Positions 22,379 to 33,218 of a DNA stretch of 64,000 nt are shown here, in pieces. The notes under the pieces were generated by a model. The model made no database searches. It was not told the origin of the DNA and saw only the letters and a list, made by a program, of their open reading frames with translations. The stretch lies in contig JAEUWY010000006.1 in the NCBI GenBank assembly GCA_022059125.1, positions 248,001 to 312,000 on the forward strand. Direction: 5' to 3'. This stretch comes from Corynespora cassiicola. Its lineage: Eukaryota > Ascomycota > Dothideomycetes > Pleosporales > Corynesporascaceae. Each line of letters opens with the position of its first letter. The first letter of the stretch is position 1. A program made the position numbers and the translations under genes.

Positions 22379-24353
22379 CTTGGGCCAACTCTAAGGTTAC
22401 GTTTGGTCCATATTAAAAGTTGGCCGTGGAGCAAAAAAGGCAGCCATCCTGGGCTTCTTACGTTGCTCAATTAATTTAGTGAAGATCTCAAATATCATGG
22501 AACTGACTGAAGTTGCTTCAGGAAAGAGTTTGCAGAAAAACCGAAAGTAATAAAAAGAGATAAATACTTTTAAAGAGTGAATAAAAAGGATGTAGGCGTT
22601 ATTGTTACTGTAGTATAGTAGCTGTTGCATCGTTTTAACTGTATATAAATTTAGAAATAAACACTACAGCAGAAACTAAGCTAACTTCTATATCTGTGCA
22701 GTGCAGCAAAATAGCTCTATAGCAGAAAATTTTTGTAGAAGCTAAACTAGGCTAACTATAATTTTTAAGTAGGTAAAAAAAGTATTTAGCTGGTCGCCTG
22801 CTAACATGATCGGCGTTAACAGTTGCTAAGTTAACTAACACGCCTAGCTTCTAAAATCTGGTCTGTATTGCTATTATATTTATACTACCTTATACAACGC
22901 GGCGTAGTATATTCCCTCTAATCTTTTTTCTATAATACTATTCTTTTACTACAACTGCGATTGTACGACATTGCGTAGGCAGTACTGTTCTATACAGAAA
23001 AAACACGCTCGCTCTAAAAGCTGTGCGCTTAGCGCATCTCAGCTCCCGCCCGCAAAACGACTTACAGTTTCTCTTTCTACCCCGCCTTTGTCAGAGTTAA
23101 ATTAAGTTTTACTGCTTACAGAAGAGAATATCCGACTCTTTGAAAGTCATAGGTCTTCTTCTACTATGTCTTCGTCTTAAACGTCCTCCCCTAGTTAATC
23201 AAATCTTGATAACTGTACTAAGCTCAAAGCCTACAATATCTTAATCGACAAGGGTTGCGTTTTCTCTAAGGAATTAGAGAAATACCTTTGAAGTGTAATC
23301 TAAAAGTCTTGAATGATACCACTGTCGCCGAATGCCAGGAAAGTTGTGGAAAAGAGACGGATCGCAGCGCAGCAGAATGAACGGGGTGGCATCAAGCAGG
23401 TCGAGCCTTATCTCCTGTTTCGTGGAGGCTGTCATAGTGAATCATCTTCACGAAATCTACAGCATATCACGCGAACGCAAACACGAGCCGAACGTGGTTG
23501 AGACCTGCCATTTCTCTCTTACCTGCGATTTGCTCAACGGGAACATATTTGTTCACTGGAGGGAGCAGAATACACATCATATGGAGTTGGTATACGAGTT
23601 CTAGTTACGGAAAGAGACAGAGGTGGAGTCAGCACGACAGATACTTTAGAACATCGCAGACCATGCTGTTAGAGAACGTTTGAAGTCTTTAAAAGCGGCA
23701 ATTCCGGCATTTGCAAAGAACAAGCGTCATTTTCTGCTTATATTAGAGAATACAACAGCACGCTCGGTGACCTCGTTGGATTCGCAGTCCTGTATCCAGT
23801 TCCAACCATCAACACCTACGTCGGTAGTGTCGGAGCCAGCGAAGAAGAAACGGAAGGACGACAATGTGTAGATGGAAAAACTAGTTACTAAAAGTCTTTA
23901 CCAGCTCTATAGCTTCACGCTACCGTTTTCTTGTATCCTTCACCAGATGGCCCATCTCTAACAAGGCTAGATGAGAGGATTCTTGGCGGGCACAAGCCCA
24001 CGATTGTCGCTCTAAACATGTATTCCTGCATGAAGGACTTTGCTAGGTTTCACGGGTTTCGAAAACTTTTCTGATTAGGTAATTTGGCAATTCTAGTGTG
24101 GTCGCCTTGTCGCCTTCTGGCCCAATCTTTGGCGTGTCAAAAGGAGCTTCGCGAAGCTCGAGAGCGGTGTGATATGTTGTTTCTGTGTAACAGAAGCGTA
24201 TGATGCAGATGCAACTGCACATTATACTATATAGTAAAGTTGTACGAGAGTTGTCGCAAAAAGGTATTGCAGTTCAGATGCCAACGCGCATAGATTAAGT
24301 CAGCAACGCCCTATGACTGCTAAGACAGACGTTGTAACTGTCAAATATTAATC
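22379..24353. other. AT-rich relic DNA between the inverted repeats
   Basis: Nearly 2 kb with short ORFs only (for example 23680-23871, ending in a basic AKKKRKD stretch). No transposase or other family could be read. If the flanking repeats are a true pair, this is the decayed inside of one element. Confidence 0.35.
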
Positions 24354-24426
24354 TAAACATTTGTCACCGCGTTTGCGAGAGCTTGTGGGGTCTGGTTTAG
24401 GTCCCGCGGGCGCGCTTTTGGTTCCC
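24354..24426 (-). repeat. Right member of the inverted pair of about 70-bp repeats
   Basis: On the minus strand it reads CGGGAACCAAAAGCGCGCCC...CAAGCTCTCGCAAACGCGGTGACAA, matching 22306-22378 in opposite orientation. Confidence 0.55.
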
Positions 24427-24609
24427 GTGGTGAACCTCTGCACCTTGGTACTGCTTTTTGGGCCCTGGTTCTCACCTGCCTTGCACGCCGCATTCTCAAA
24501 CCCCTGGCCTGCTCTATGCACGGGGTGCCGGCCAAGGTGAATTGTATCTCGAGTCCGCACGGACAAAGGTCTAACCAGTGTAAAGAGCGCAGCATCATTA
24601 AGCCGAAAG

Positions 24610-25658
24610 ATGGGGCTGGAAGAGTGCCGCTGTAGGAGATGTCAGAGGATCCTGCCCCGCCGTTCCCCCTCTACGACTGACCAAAACACCAGAGCACGCG
24701 CTGTGTCTGCGGCGCCTGGGTACGTCTTTCTTTTCTTTTTCTTCCTCCCACGTAAGATTGACTGGCTCGCAGTTTCTTCCCGCCCAAGCACATCGACGGG
24801 GTCGGCACCTTCCAAGACCCTGGCCTGCTCGAAAACGATCCGCTGCTCTGGGCGCTCTCCAAAGTATCAGCCCTGTTCCCGCGCTCGGAAGAACCTGACT
24901 TTGTCGTTTCTCTAGGCACCGGCGAACCGGGACCGAGCAACTACGACGTGTCGACGGACGACTGTCGCAGCATCTGAAAGAACGGGATGCTGCGCAGGCT
25001 GGGCGATCTCCTGCTGGAGAAGACGCGAGACAAGACGGTAAGACGCGCGTGCCAGACGGCGGTGCTGGCGGGCAGAACCCTGCATCGCATCTACCGACTC
25101 AATGTCGATTTCTGCGGCACCGAGCCCAGGCTCGACGACGCGGCCAGCATACCGGAGCTGGTGTCCAAGGTCGAGGCGGATGCGTCTCTGTCCGGCCAGA
25201 TTGATGCCGTGGCGCGCTGCATGGTGGCCTCGCTGTTCTACTTTGAGCTGGACTCGCTGCCGCAGAGGCGCGACGGTAGGTACGCGATCACAGGCCATGT
25301 ATTGTGCTCGGTGCGGCGCAGCGATCCTGCCTTGCGAGCGCTCGTGGGCAAGCTGGCGCGCTGCCGCGGTAGGTTTCTTGTCAATGACTGCCCCATTCTC
25401 GATGCGAGGGCCGACTCCCCCTTGTTGGGAAAGGACGGCAACGTGCGAATACAGGTCAGCACCGTGACTGGCGACCGACTCGAAATCTCGCTGGAGCTGG
25501 ACGATGGCGAAGCGTGCAGCATCAGCGGGTCGCCGTTCAGCGTGCCAAGGCTGGTGGCCGCGCAAGGGCTGGATGCGCCTTCTGGCCGACCGGACCACCG
25601 CAAACGCAAGAGGCTAGGTGGTGATGGGAGGCCGACGACAGAAAGGCGACGAATGTAG
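24610..25658 (+). pseudogene. Patatin-like phospholipase remnant (C-terminal half)
   Basis: The readable part starts around VSAAPG (near 24710), crosses a probable intron (24721-24773, GTACGT...CAG) and continues FFPPKHIDGVGTFQDPGL...PDFVVSLGTGEPG. This is the segment around the second catalytic residue of fungal patatin-like acyl hydrolases. A TGA at 24973-24975 interrupts the frame where relatives appear to have Trp (a single G-to-A change). Beyond it, 24987-25658 is open for 224 residues in the same frame and ends in a basic KRKR tail. The N-terminal half with the oxyanion-hole glycines and GXSXG serine is absent. It therefore cannot be an active lipase; a short downstream protein from 24987 is possible but unlikely to be meaningful. 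Confidence 0.78.
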
Positions 25659-27475
25659 CTATGCGTGAGGCTCATCTCCAGTACATGCCGTCTACCCGCG
25701 TTGTTCCAACGAGAGAGTGACAGGGAAAGCAGATGGTCGCTGAGGGTCGAGCGGTGGTCGCTAGAGGCTACTTCACATATGCAACAAGTGCATTGCTTTA
25801 TGCGATGAGAGAACTGTAATGACTATGACTATCTGACCATCTGCGCTATCTACCGGCCACGGCTGCATAGCCTTGCGCGAAAGGGCTGGCGCTCTCGAAG
25901 GTGTAGGAGTGGTGGTCCAGAGGGGTTTGGGCCAGGCAGTTTGACGATGCGGATGGCTGGAAGCACGCATAGACCGACCCATTAGGCAACGTTATTCATG
26001 ATAGCATTGTAAGTCTAGAGGTTGGAACCGCTGGCACTAGGTACGAAGATAGAGCAGGTAACAGAAAAAATAAATGCTGAGGAGTAATGTCGCAGTCTTG
26101 CAGAAAGACGTGTGGGCTCGACGAAAGGGACTCTCGATAGGGTGATACGGGATGAAGATGCGACTCTACGAGGGAAGATGGCTCAACCCAAACATAATAG
26201 TTCAATGCAGTACTATCCTCCATGTCTTTCAGTCTCTGTCTGAGCCTTTTTCCTAGGGCAAGTTGAGCAAGCATGTCTAAAAAAAAGCTCACGTGTGCTT
26301 ACGGTGTGCGCGCTGGGCAATACGATTCTGTATCCTGCGGCGCTCAGTGCGGTCAGTGACTTTGGTCTAGTCATCTTTGGCGGAAAGCGTGGTTTGATAT
26401 TTCATTTAGCTGGTTGCAAGGAGGGCAATTGGCAGTACAAGAGCAAGTGGGGGGTGGTTTGGGATCAGAGACGTGGGCAGTATTGTAGAGCTATTTACGC
26501 TCAAGGTGTCCATGATTGACTGGCCCAGTATATTGTTATTGTACTTGAAGTGAATATGATGAAGGGAATGCTCGATTAAGTTGAATGGAAATGGTTGAGT
26601 TGTCCAATTCTCTGATGCTAGTGAAATTATTTTCTTTGGGTTAGCCATCTACATTTGCGGAAGATCGCTATGGATCATTTTCTTCCACATAGTGTCGAAA
26701 GCCTTTTGCAATACAAATTTAGCAGTAATGTCAAGCACTGGACATCAACATCACAACCCTTTTCAAGATCTACGTTGAATGTTCGTTTACTTAAAAACGT
26801 TGTATGATTCACCTTTAGCTGGATGAAAGAGTTCCAGGTCAACTTTTCTGGTAGGCTTCCAGTGTGTCGAATTATTCCTGCTGTCGCACTTTCAGGTGCT
26901 TGGGTGTGTGGTCTCATGTTGTGGAAAGTTGGTATATTGTTCTCGGTGATACTCTAGCCAGGCTATCCAGAGGAACCGCACGGCAAGCTTAGTAATTGTG
27001 ATAATTCTAGCGAGTGACACTCGCTCTTGTAATATCATACGACCTTCTGCGATATGTCAGCAGTTTCCTGTTCTGATGGCCAATTGAAATACCTGATGCG
27101 TTGATCGTTCGCTTATAGCAACCACTCAAAATGCCATCATGAGCGGTTGTAATAAATAAACCTATCCGAAGGGATTCTTTCGAGTATTAATCGCTTAACC
27201 GGAAAAATCAAAGGACCGATGCATGTAGGGAGCGGTCACCCCACATTCATAAAAGCAGCCGGAAAAAGTCCCGCCACTATGATAAACCCTATCTTTCATA
27301 TAGCTCTACCGGTTCTCGACTTTAGGAGTGAAGACATGGGAGAGGACTGGATTTTTGTGGTACGTCGCCAAGATAACTTACCGTGCCATAAATCTGGCTG
27401 ACAGAAAGAACAGAGAGTAGGTGGTCTGTTAACTCTTGCTGTGATTAGATAACTAAGTCACAAGCAGGAAGTGTG
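25659..27475. other. Gene-free spacer
   Basis: About 1.8 kb, mixed composition. Short ORFs such as 25996-26292 (-) and 26295-26519 (+) show no family motif. I see nothing that I can name. Confidence 0.4.
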
Positions 27476-29075
27476 TAGGCCTACAGAATTCGACATACAA
27501 AGTTCCAGCTGACCTTGGTGTGTTTGGTGGTGCAGTTGGTGAGTAGAGCTGCGAGATTTGATGCAAGAGTTCTACTAATCCTGGTGTCTGGTCGTGTAGA
27601 ATGTGCGTTGAGTTTCGATCTTTGATACACAAGGTTCACGCTAATATTAGTATGTCTGATGATGTAGGCAGTAAGTAGAGCCCCGAGCTTTGATGCATAA
27701 TATTTTTGCTAACTTTGGCATGCCTGGTGTTGTAGGTTGTAAGTAGACATGCGAGCTTTGATGCGCGATATTTTTACTTACTTTGGTATGTCTGGTGTTA
27801 TAGTGGGTGAGTGAAACTGTGGGCTTTGATGCTTGAGGCTTACGCTAAATTTCGTGTCTGGCGGTATAGGAAGTAAGTAAAGCTGTGACGTCTGATGTGC
27901 AAGACTCCTGCTAATCTTGGTACCTGGCCGTTTAGTTGGTGGGTAGAGCCTCAATTTTTGATGCACGAAGTTTCTACTAACCATGGTGTGTTTTGTGGTG
28001 TAGTGGGTAAGTAGAGTTGTCAAATTCAATGTGTAAGGCTTCTGCTAAAATTGAGGCCCTTGGTGGTGAAGCGTGTAAGTAGAGCTGCCACTTTTGATGC
28101 ATGAGGCTTTCGCTGACCTTGGTATTTCTGGTGGTATAGGATGTAAGTAGATTTGGTGTTTTAATAAGTGAGACTGTTGCTAACCCCAGCATCGGGAGAT
28201 GTAGGCGGTAAGCAGAGTTGCTACCTCTGATGTGCAAGGCTTTCGCTAATATGATTTAGTTGGTAAATCGAACCCCAAACAATAATGCGCGAGATTTCCA
28301 CTAAACTTGGCATGCTTGTTAATATAGTGGGTAAGTAGATCTGTGAAATGTGATACGTAAGATTTCTGCTAATCTTGGGGTTTTGGTGGTGCAGCGAGTA
28401 AGTAGATCTGCAGGTGTTGATACACATAACTTTTGCTGATCCTGATATTTTTCATACGGTATAGGATGTAAGTAAAGCTGCAAATTTTAATGCATGGGCT
28501 TCTGCTAACTCTGGCGTGCCTGGCGGTGTAGCGTGTAAGTGGAGCCACGAAGCTTGATGTATGAGGCTTCTGCTAACCTCGAAATTTCTGGTCATGTAGG
28601 AGGTTAGTGACGCTATAAGATTTCATGCGAAAAGTGTGTGCTGATTTTAGTATGTCTGGTGGTGAAGTGGGTAAGTGGAGCTACGAAGTCTAATGTGTAA
28701 GGCTTTTGCTAACCCTGATATGTCTGGCAATTTAGCGCGTAAGTAGAGCTTTAAACTTTGATGCGCAAGGCTTCTGCTAATTTTGGTGTGCTTAATGGTG
28801 TAGGATGTAGGTAGAGCTGCGAAATTTGATGTGTGAGGCTTTTTGCTAACCCTAGTGTGTCCTATGGCTTAGGACGTGAGTATAACTGCGAGCCTTAATA
28901 TACAAGACTTCTGATGAAGCTGGTGTAGGATGTAAGCGAAACTACTAGCTTCAATGCGCGAGAGTTCTGCTCACTTGGTGTGACTGGTGATATAGGCGGT
29001 GAGTGGAGCTGTGAAGTTTGATACGCGAGGCTTCTGCTAATCCTAATGTACCTGGTGCTATAGAAGGTAACTAGC
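27476..29075. repeat. Diverged minisatellite, about 24 units of roughly 68 bp
   Basis: The phrase GTAAGTAGAGCTG (with variants) recurs at 27539, 27603, 27671, 27739, 27807, 27873, 27939, 28007, 28075, 28143, 28208, 28263, 28331, 28398, 28468, 28535, 28603, 28671, 28739, 28807, 28875, 28932, 28999 and 29066. The spacing is 64-70 bp, most often 68, with three short units. Each unit also contains TTTGATGCG, GGCTTCTGCTAA and a TGTCTGGTGG-like end. Units differ at many positions, so the array is old. A period of 68 is not a multiple of three and frames break, so it is not a coding repeat. Units are adjacent with no unique spacers, so it is not CRISPR. Confidence 0.9.
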
Positions 29076-29179
29076 CTATATCGGGCATTTAGTTGCTTGA
29101 TCTAACTTTCATTGGATCTAGTACAACGATTGGGGTATCGGCCTCGACCAAAATTTTGCACAGAAATTCTACGTCAATC

Positions 29180-31092
29180 TCCCATTTAAGGAAGATGCAG
29201 ATACTGTCAACTTCTGCCCTTTCTGCATATTTATCGTGGACTTTGTCACAGCCGTTATTGGAAAGACTAGCGTTTCCAACATCAGAGCTTCCGCGAAAAG
29301 CTGCTTGGTCTGCAGACTCCTTCACAAATCGATAAGACACTGTGAAAAAGATGACAACATAAACATCTGTCTAGTGAGACAAGGTGCATATATAAGAAAT
29401 GGATGGCGGGGCCAGCGTCTTCTGCGGTTTTGTACTGATCCAGGTCGGTGTTCTCAACCCTTCTAACACCCTGAATAGGAACAGTATTTGCTGAGGCTTG
29501 TGATACAGAATACGCGGGCCATGACGATCTAGGTGTTCCGATCGGCTTTCCGATTCGATCTGGACCAGATAACACAGTTCGATTCCATTTGCTTCGCGCA
29601 TGGCTCCATTGGTGCGATGAGTCACACGATTGCAGTAAGCGCCGAAACACATCTGACATGACCTTACCAAGAAGATTCCTCTTCGTTGGTAATTCAAAAC
29701 AATCGAATTATAATCCAGATTCCATCCGTCTGATTCATTCCTCAGAAACAACTGTAAAAGACTATATCGCCTTATCTCACTGCTGGGGAAATCTATCTAC
29801 CACAGAGAAGAAGACATTTTGTACGTCACAGGACAACGTCGACGAACGACTCAGAGGATTCAGTATTTCTCGGTTACCAAAAACATTCCAAGATGCTGTT
29901 CGAGTCACTCGAGAATTTGGCGTCCCATATCTCTGGATTGACTCGCTTTGTATCATCCAGTATGGCGACAATGGAAAAGATTGGAAGAGCGAATCTGGCC
30001 GAATGGAAAGTGTCTTTTCTCAGGCCTATTGCGTACTAGCCGCTACTTCCGCTGCCGACTCCAACGCAGGGTTCCTCAAACGCGACCTAAACTACGAATA
30101 TGTTCATGCTCAAGACTCCTCAGGCAAGCGTTTCTATATCAGTAGCGACATAGATGATTTCGATAATGACTTGGATGAGGCTCAGCTCAATAGCCGAGCG
30201 TGGGTGGTGCAAGAGAGAGTTCTGGCACGGCGAACTATTCACTTTAGCGCTAATCAGACATACTGGGAATGTGGAGAAGGAGTTTACTGCGAAAATTTGA
30301 CTAGATTGACAAGGTATGAGTTCCATAGTACCCAGGCCAACATATCACTAGCCTGATAACTTTCTGCCCAGTTCACACCGCAAGAAATACTTCAATCTTG
30401 ATCCAAACTTCCCGACCCGGCTTCTTGAATCTGGCACGCGGCGTACTACAGAATTTATTCAATTCCTGTTTGAAGATTATTCAAAGCGCGGTCTAACAGA
30501 GAAGACCGACAGGTGCGTTGCTATATCCGGGTTAGAAGCCCGCATTTCAAACGCAATAGGGCACGAGAGTAGATACGGAACTTTCGAAAAATACCTTCAT
30601 AGGAATCTTCTCTGGCACACTTCTGATACACGTGTTGAGCGAATCGCATATAATGACCGGCAGGTGCCTTCATGGTCCTGGATGTCAAATAGTGGAGGTA
30701 TCAAGTTCATAAATGTCCCTTTCGGCGAGGTTGATTGGGTTGGTAACCTCAGATTTGACAAAGAACGCGATATTGCCCTGGTTGCAGGCCTAGGAAAATT
30801 CCGAGACTGTCGGACGGAACCAGATGGGAATCAGCATACTGTTCTGGATTCAAATGGGAAAGGAAGAGGATGGATACAGTACGATATTCGCGATGACGCA
30901 GCTCTTTATGGAAAACGATGCATTGTCATTGGGAGAAAGTTTCCTTCAAGTGGGAACACTTCGAATATTCAGGAGTATTACATACTAGTTGTCAAGCCCA
31001 CTAGTGTGGATGGAGAGTATGAGAGGGTCGGAGCTGGGCTAGTACAGAGCGACTGTGTCGTGAAACAGAGTTTTGATATACTAGTCGTGTAG
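29180..31092 (+). CDS. HET-domain protein, start not resolved
   Basis: Likely cytosolic incompatibility/innate-immunity type protein. Readable exons: about 29180-29443 (Cys-rich lead-in FCPFC...SCLVCRLLH), 29479-30313 and 30372-31092. The HET domain shows YIALSHCWG, LPKTFQDAVRVTREFGVPYLWIDSLCIIQ in shortened form (LWIDSLCIIQ), SGRMESVFSQAYCVLAATSA and SRAWVVQERVLARRTIHF. The tail has the usual PSWSWMS motif and ends VVKQSFDILVV. The 58-bp intron at 30314-30371 is standard. The one at 29444-29478 is only 35 bp, yet joins the frame perfectly (TDPG to TVFAEA). No in-frame ATG precedes the Cys-rich part, and 100 bp upstream the minisatellite begins. Either a 5' exon lies inside or beyond the array, or the gene has lost its start. 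Confidence 0.8.
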
Positions 31093-31742
31093 AATAATCT
31101 CACGTTTGGATATCAGGTAGAGGAACGTATCTTTACTCAGATTCACTATCAAATTGTCACGAATAGTCATGAATTGAAAATCTCATTATGCAAGAATTAT
31201 CTTGAATGAAAAATTTGGATGATATCTGTAGAGAGGGCTGCAGATTGAATCTGGTCCTAATGCATCTAGAATTGCAGAGGATAGTATCTAGGAGCGCGTC
31301 CAGGGGTGGAGGATGCGCGACTTTTGTAACGGCTTTCCTTCATTTCAGAAATCTGGTGCCTCCATCACAAGGGTGTGGCCGGTGCGGGTCGGCCATTGTT
31401 TCTGCTAGTGGTGGCGACGCGACGTACCGCCTTATCTTTTTAGCCGCTGCTTTAACGTTAGGCTATGGAACTTGCGGGTATCGCATGGTTAATAAGCCCT
31501 TAACACGATTTGTAGTATGGGCGAAGAACAGAGTGACTATAGTCGTTTTAATGATAGTATGGCAACGAAGCGGCTTGCTAAAATGTTAGGACACTCAGGA
31601 TGTTAATTGGGAAGAGTGGTCGAGTTAGTAGACGCTTTGCCATTCTTAGCACGGAATGTTCTACCACTTAGATAACCCACGATCGTTTCTTCCTTCCTCC
31701 CCCTGTAGTGGAATTGCACTCTTCATCCTCAGCACAACGCTT
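31093..31742. other. Spacer between convergent genes
   Basis: About 650 bp. The 127-residue ORF at 31206-31589 lacks any family feature. No RNA gene recognised. Confidence 0.4.
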
Positions 31743-32798
31743 TTACCCGGTATTGAAGTTACAGTCGAATCGGGTGTGCGCCAAATTATCTTTCCATGCG
31801 TCCTTTTCCTTCTCCGCCCATTCTTTCGCCTTCTCCTCTGCATCAGCCCTAGGACCCAAGACAGTCTTGAGCTCCATAAAGAAGCTGTCCCAATTCATGT
31901 ATCCCCCGTCCACGTACGGATCCCACATGATGGTCGCTCCATCGTATATCCTGTCCCAGCCGGAGTAGAGATCGAAGTCGATCTCGCAGCGCGAGACAGC
32001 CAGCAGGAACGGGTCCTGAAACTCGGCTAGATCGCGGTGGCCGTCCATCATTCCGCGAATCGACCTCCACGCATCATCGAAGATCCTTCGCCACCTGTTC
32101 GTCTCGACTCCGGCATAGTTCTTGCCCTCTATCCACACGTCGTCGAACTCTGGCCATTCGTTTGTGAGGGGGACGTTTCCACCGCGAGCCAGGACCTTGA
32201 GGATCTCCTTTGCGTCCCATGCCTCTCGCTCTCGGTGAACTCCTCCCGCGTTGATCAGGCGGTTCACACCTTTGTGGCGGTTGACTATGAAGGTGCTCCA
32301 GTGTTCCGCCAAAGCAGCGTCGAATGCAGGCTTGACGACATCTTCGTTCCATATTCGGAGGAATTTCGTGTCGCGGGAGCAGTCTCGCTGAAGGTGAGGA
32401 AACACGACGAACACCTGCGGGGCGCAGATGAGGGAGGATCCATCGGCGCGGCCTTTCTTGTACGTCGTGCCCAGGTACAGCGCGTTCTCGATTGCTTCTG
32501 TGGATATGGTCTTGCCCAGGCGGCCGGAAAGCTGGTAGGAAATTACTTCGGCATCGGACTCGCTGATGCGGCTCACGACTTTGTCGTCGACCACAAGGTC
32601 TGCCCATGGCGTCTGTTGCCAAGTGAGGCACTTGGCGAAGGCCAGGGAGGTTGGCAATGCGAAAGACAAGTTGGTGTAGCAATCACCTGCAGTGATGGTG
32701 CCTGAGTGATTAGAGACGCTTGAGATTAGTTCTCGGCCTCTGGCAGGCGGCTTCGCTCCTGATGGGGTCGCACTCGGCGTGGTGGGCAAGAAGACCAT
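31743..32798 (-). CDS. Uncharacterised 351-residue protein
   Basis: A single open exon from MVFLPTTPSAT with a good context (AACAACATGG) and evenly coding-like composition. There is no signal peptide, membrane segment or catalytic motif that I recognise. The middle is rich in aromatic and acidic residues (for example WPEFDDVWIEGKNYAG and YDGATIMWDPYVDGGYMNWD), and the C-terminus has an acidic/basic helix (EEKAKEWAEKEKDAWKDN). The sequence looks like a globular, conserved fungal hypothetical. Its neighbours (HET gene, 7TM receptor) do not suggest a role. Confidence 0.7.
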   Translation of the reverse strand: MVFLPTTPSATPSGAKPPARGRELISSVSNHSGTITAGDCYTNLSFALPTSLAFAKCLTWQQTPWADLVVDDKVVSRISESDAEVISYQLSGRLGKTISTEAIENALYLGTTYKKGRADGSSLICAPQVFVVFPHLQRDCSRDTKFLRIWNEDVVKPAFDAALAEHWSTFIVNRHKGVNRLINAGGVHREREAWDAKEILKVLARGGNVPLTNEWPEFDDVWIEGKNYAGVETNRWRRIFDDAWRSIRGMMDGHRDLAEFQDPFLLAVSRCEIDFDLYSGWDRIYDGATIMWDPYVDGGYMNWDSFFMELKTVLGPRADAEEKAKEWAEKEKDAWKDNLAHTRFDCNFNTG

Positions 32799-33218
32799 GT
32801 TGTTGGAGGATGAATTGTAGGTTGTGGAGTTTTTGTCTTTGTTTTGGCAGGCTGGGTCAATTTATGTAGAATTCGATAAGCGGGCGATTGCAGGATTGCG
32901 ACTGGAAGCGAAAGGTGCCGATGAGTGAGAGGCCGCTGATCTTTGGTGAAAGGCTATTTGAATCACCACTGTGCCAGAAATTAGCAACAAAGGTACTTTT
33001 GGTTCAATTTAAGCGCATTTGGGGTTAATCTATTGCTAAATACAGATTTGGAATGATCAAGAATCCATCAGTCTACTCGGTGCAGCTGCACTGTCCTTCA
33101 GGATTGGTCATTGATATAATACCCGGCCACTTGAAGACTTCTCCAACGGACTGTGCTGTATACAATCTAATGATCTAGTAATCTATATCGCATGTATGAG
33201 CTCCTGAATCTAATTACA
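32799..33218. other. Spacer between the 351-residue gene and the 7TM gene
   Basis: About 420 bp; promoter of the minus-strand gene at 31743-32798 and 3' region of the receptor gene. No ORF of note. Confidence 0.4.

Noticed and set aside
27778..28427. Minus-strand ORFs with a repeated amino acid pattern across the minisatellite
   Set aside because: The 68-bp period shifts frame each unit and there are no shared starts; the pattern comes from the DNA repeat.
27476..29075. CRISPR array
   Set aside because: Units are adjacent and diverged along their whole length, with no unique spacers, in a fungal genome.
31206..31589. 127-residue ORF between the HET and 351-residue genes
   Set aside because: No homology, no intron support; composition ordinary for non-coding DNA.
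31608..31675. tRNA-like string (GTGGTCGAGTTAGTAGACGC)
   Set aside because: Resembles the D-arm of a Leu/Ser tRNA, but I cannot fold an acceptor stem, anticodon arm or T-loop around it.
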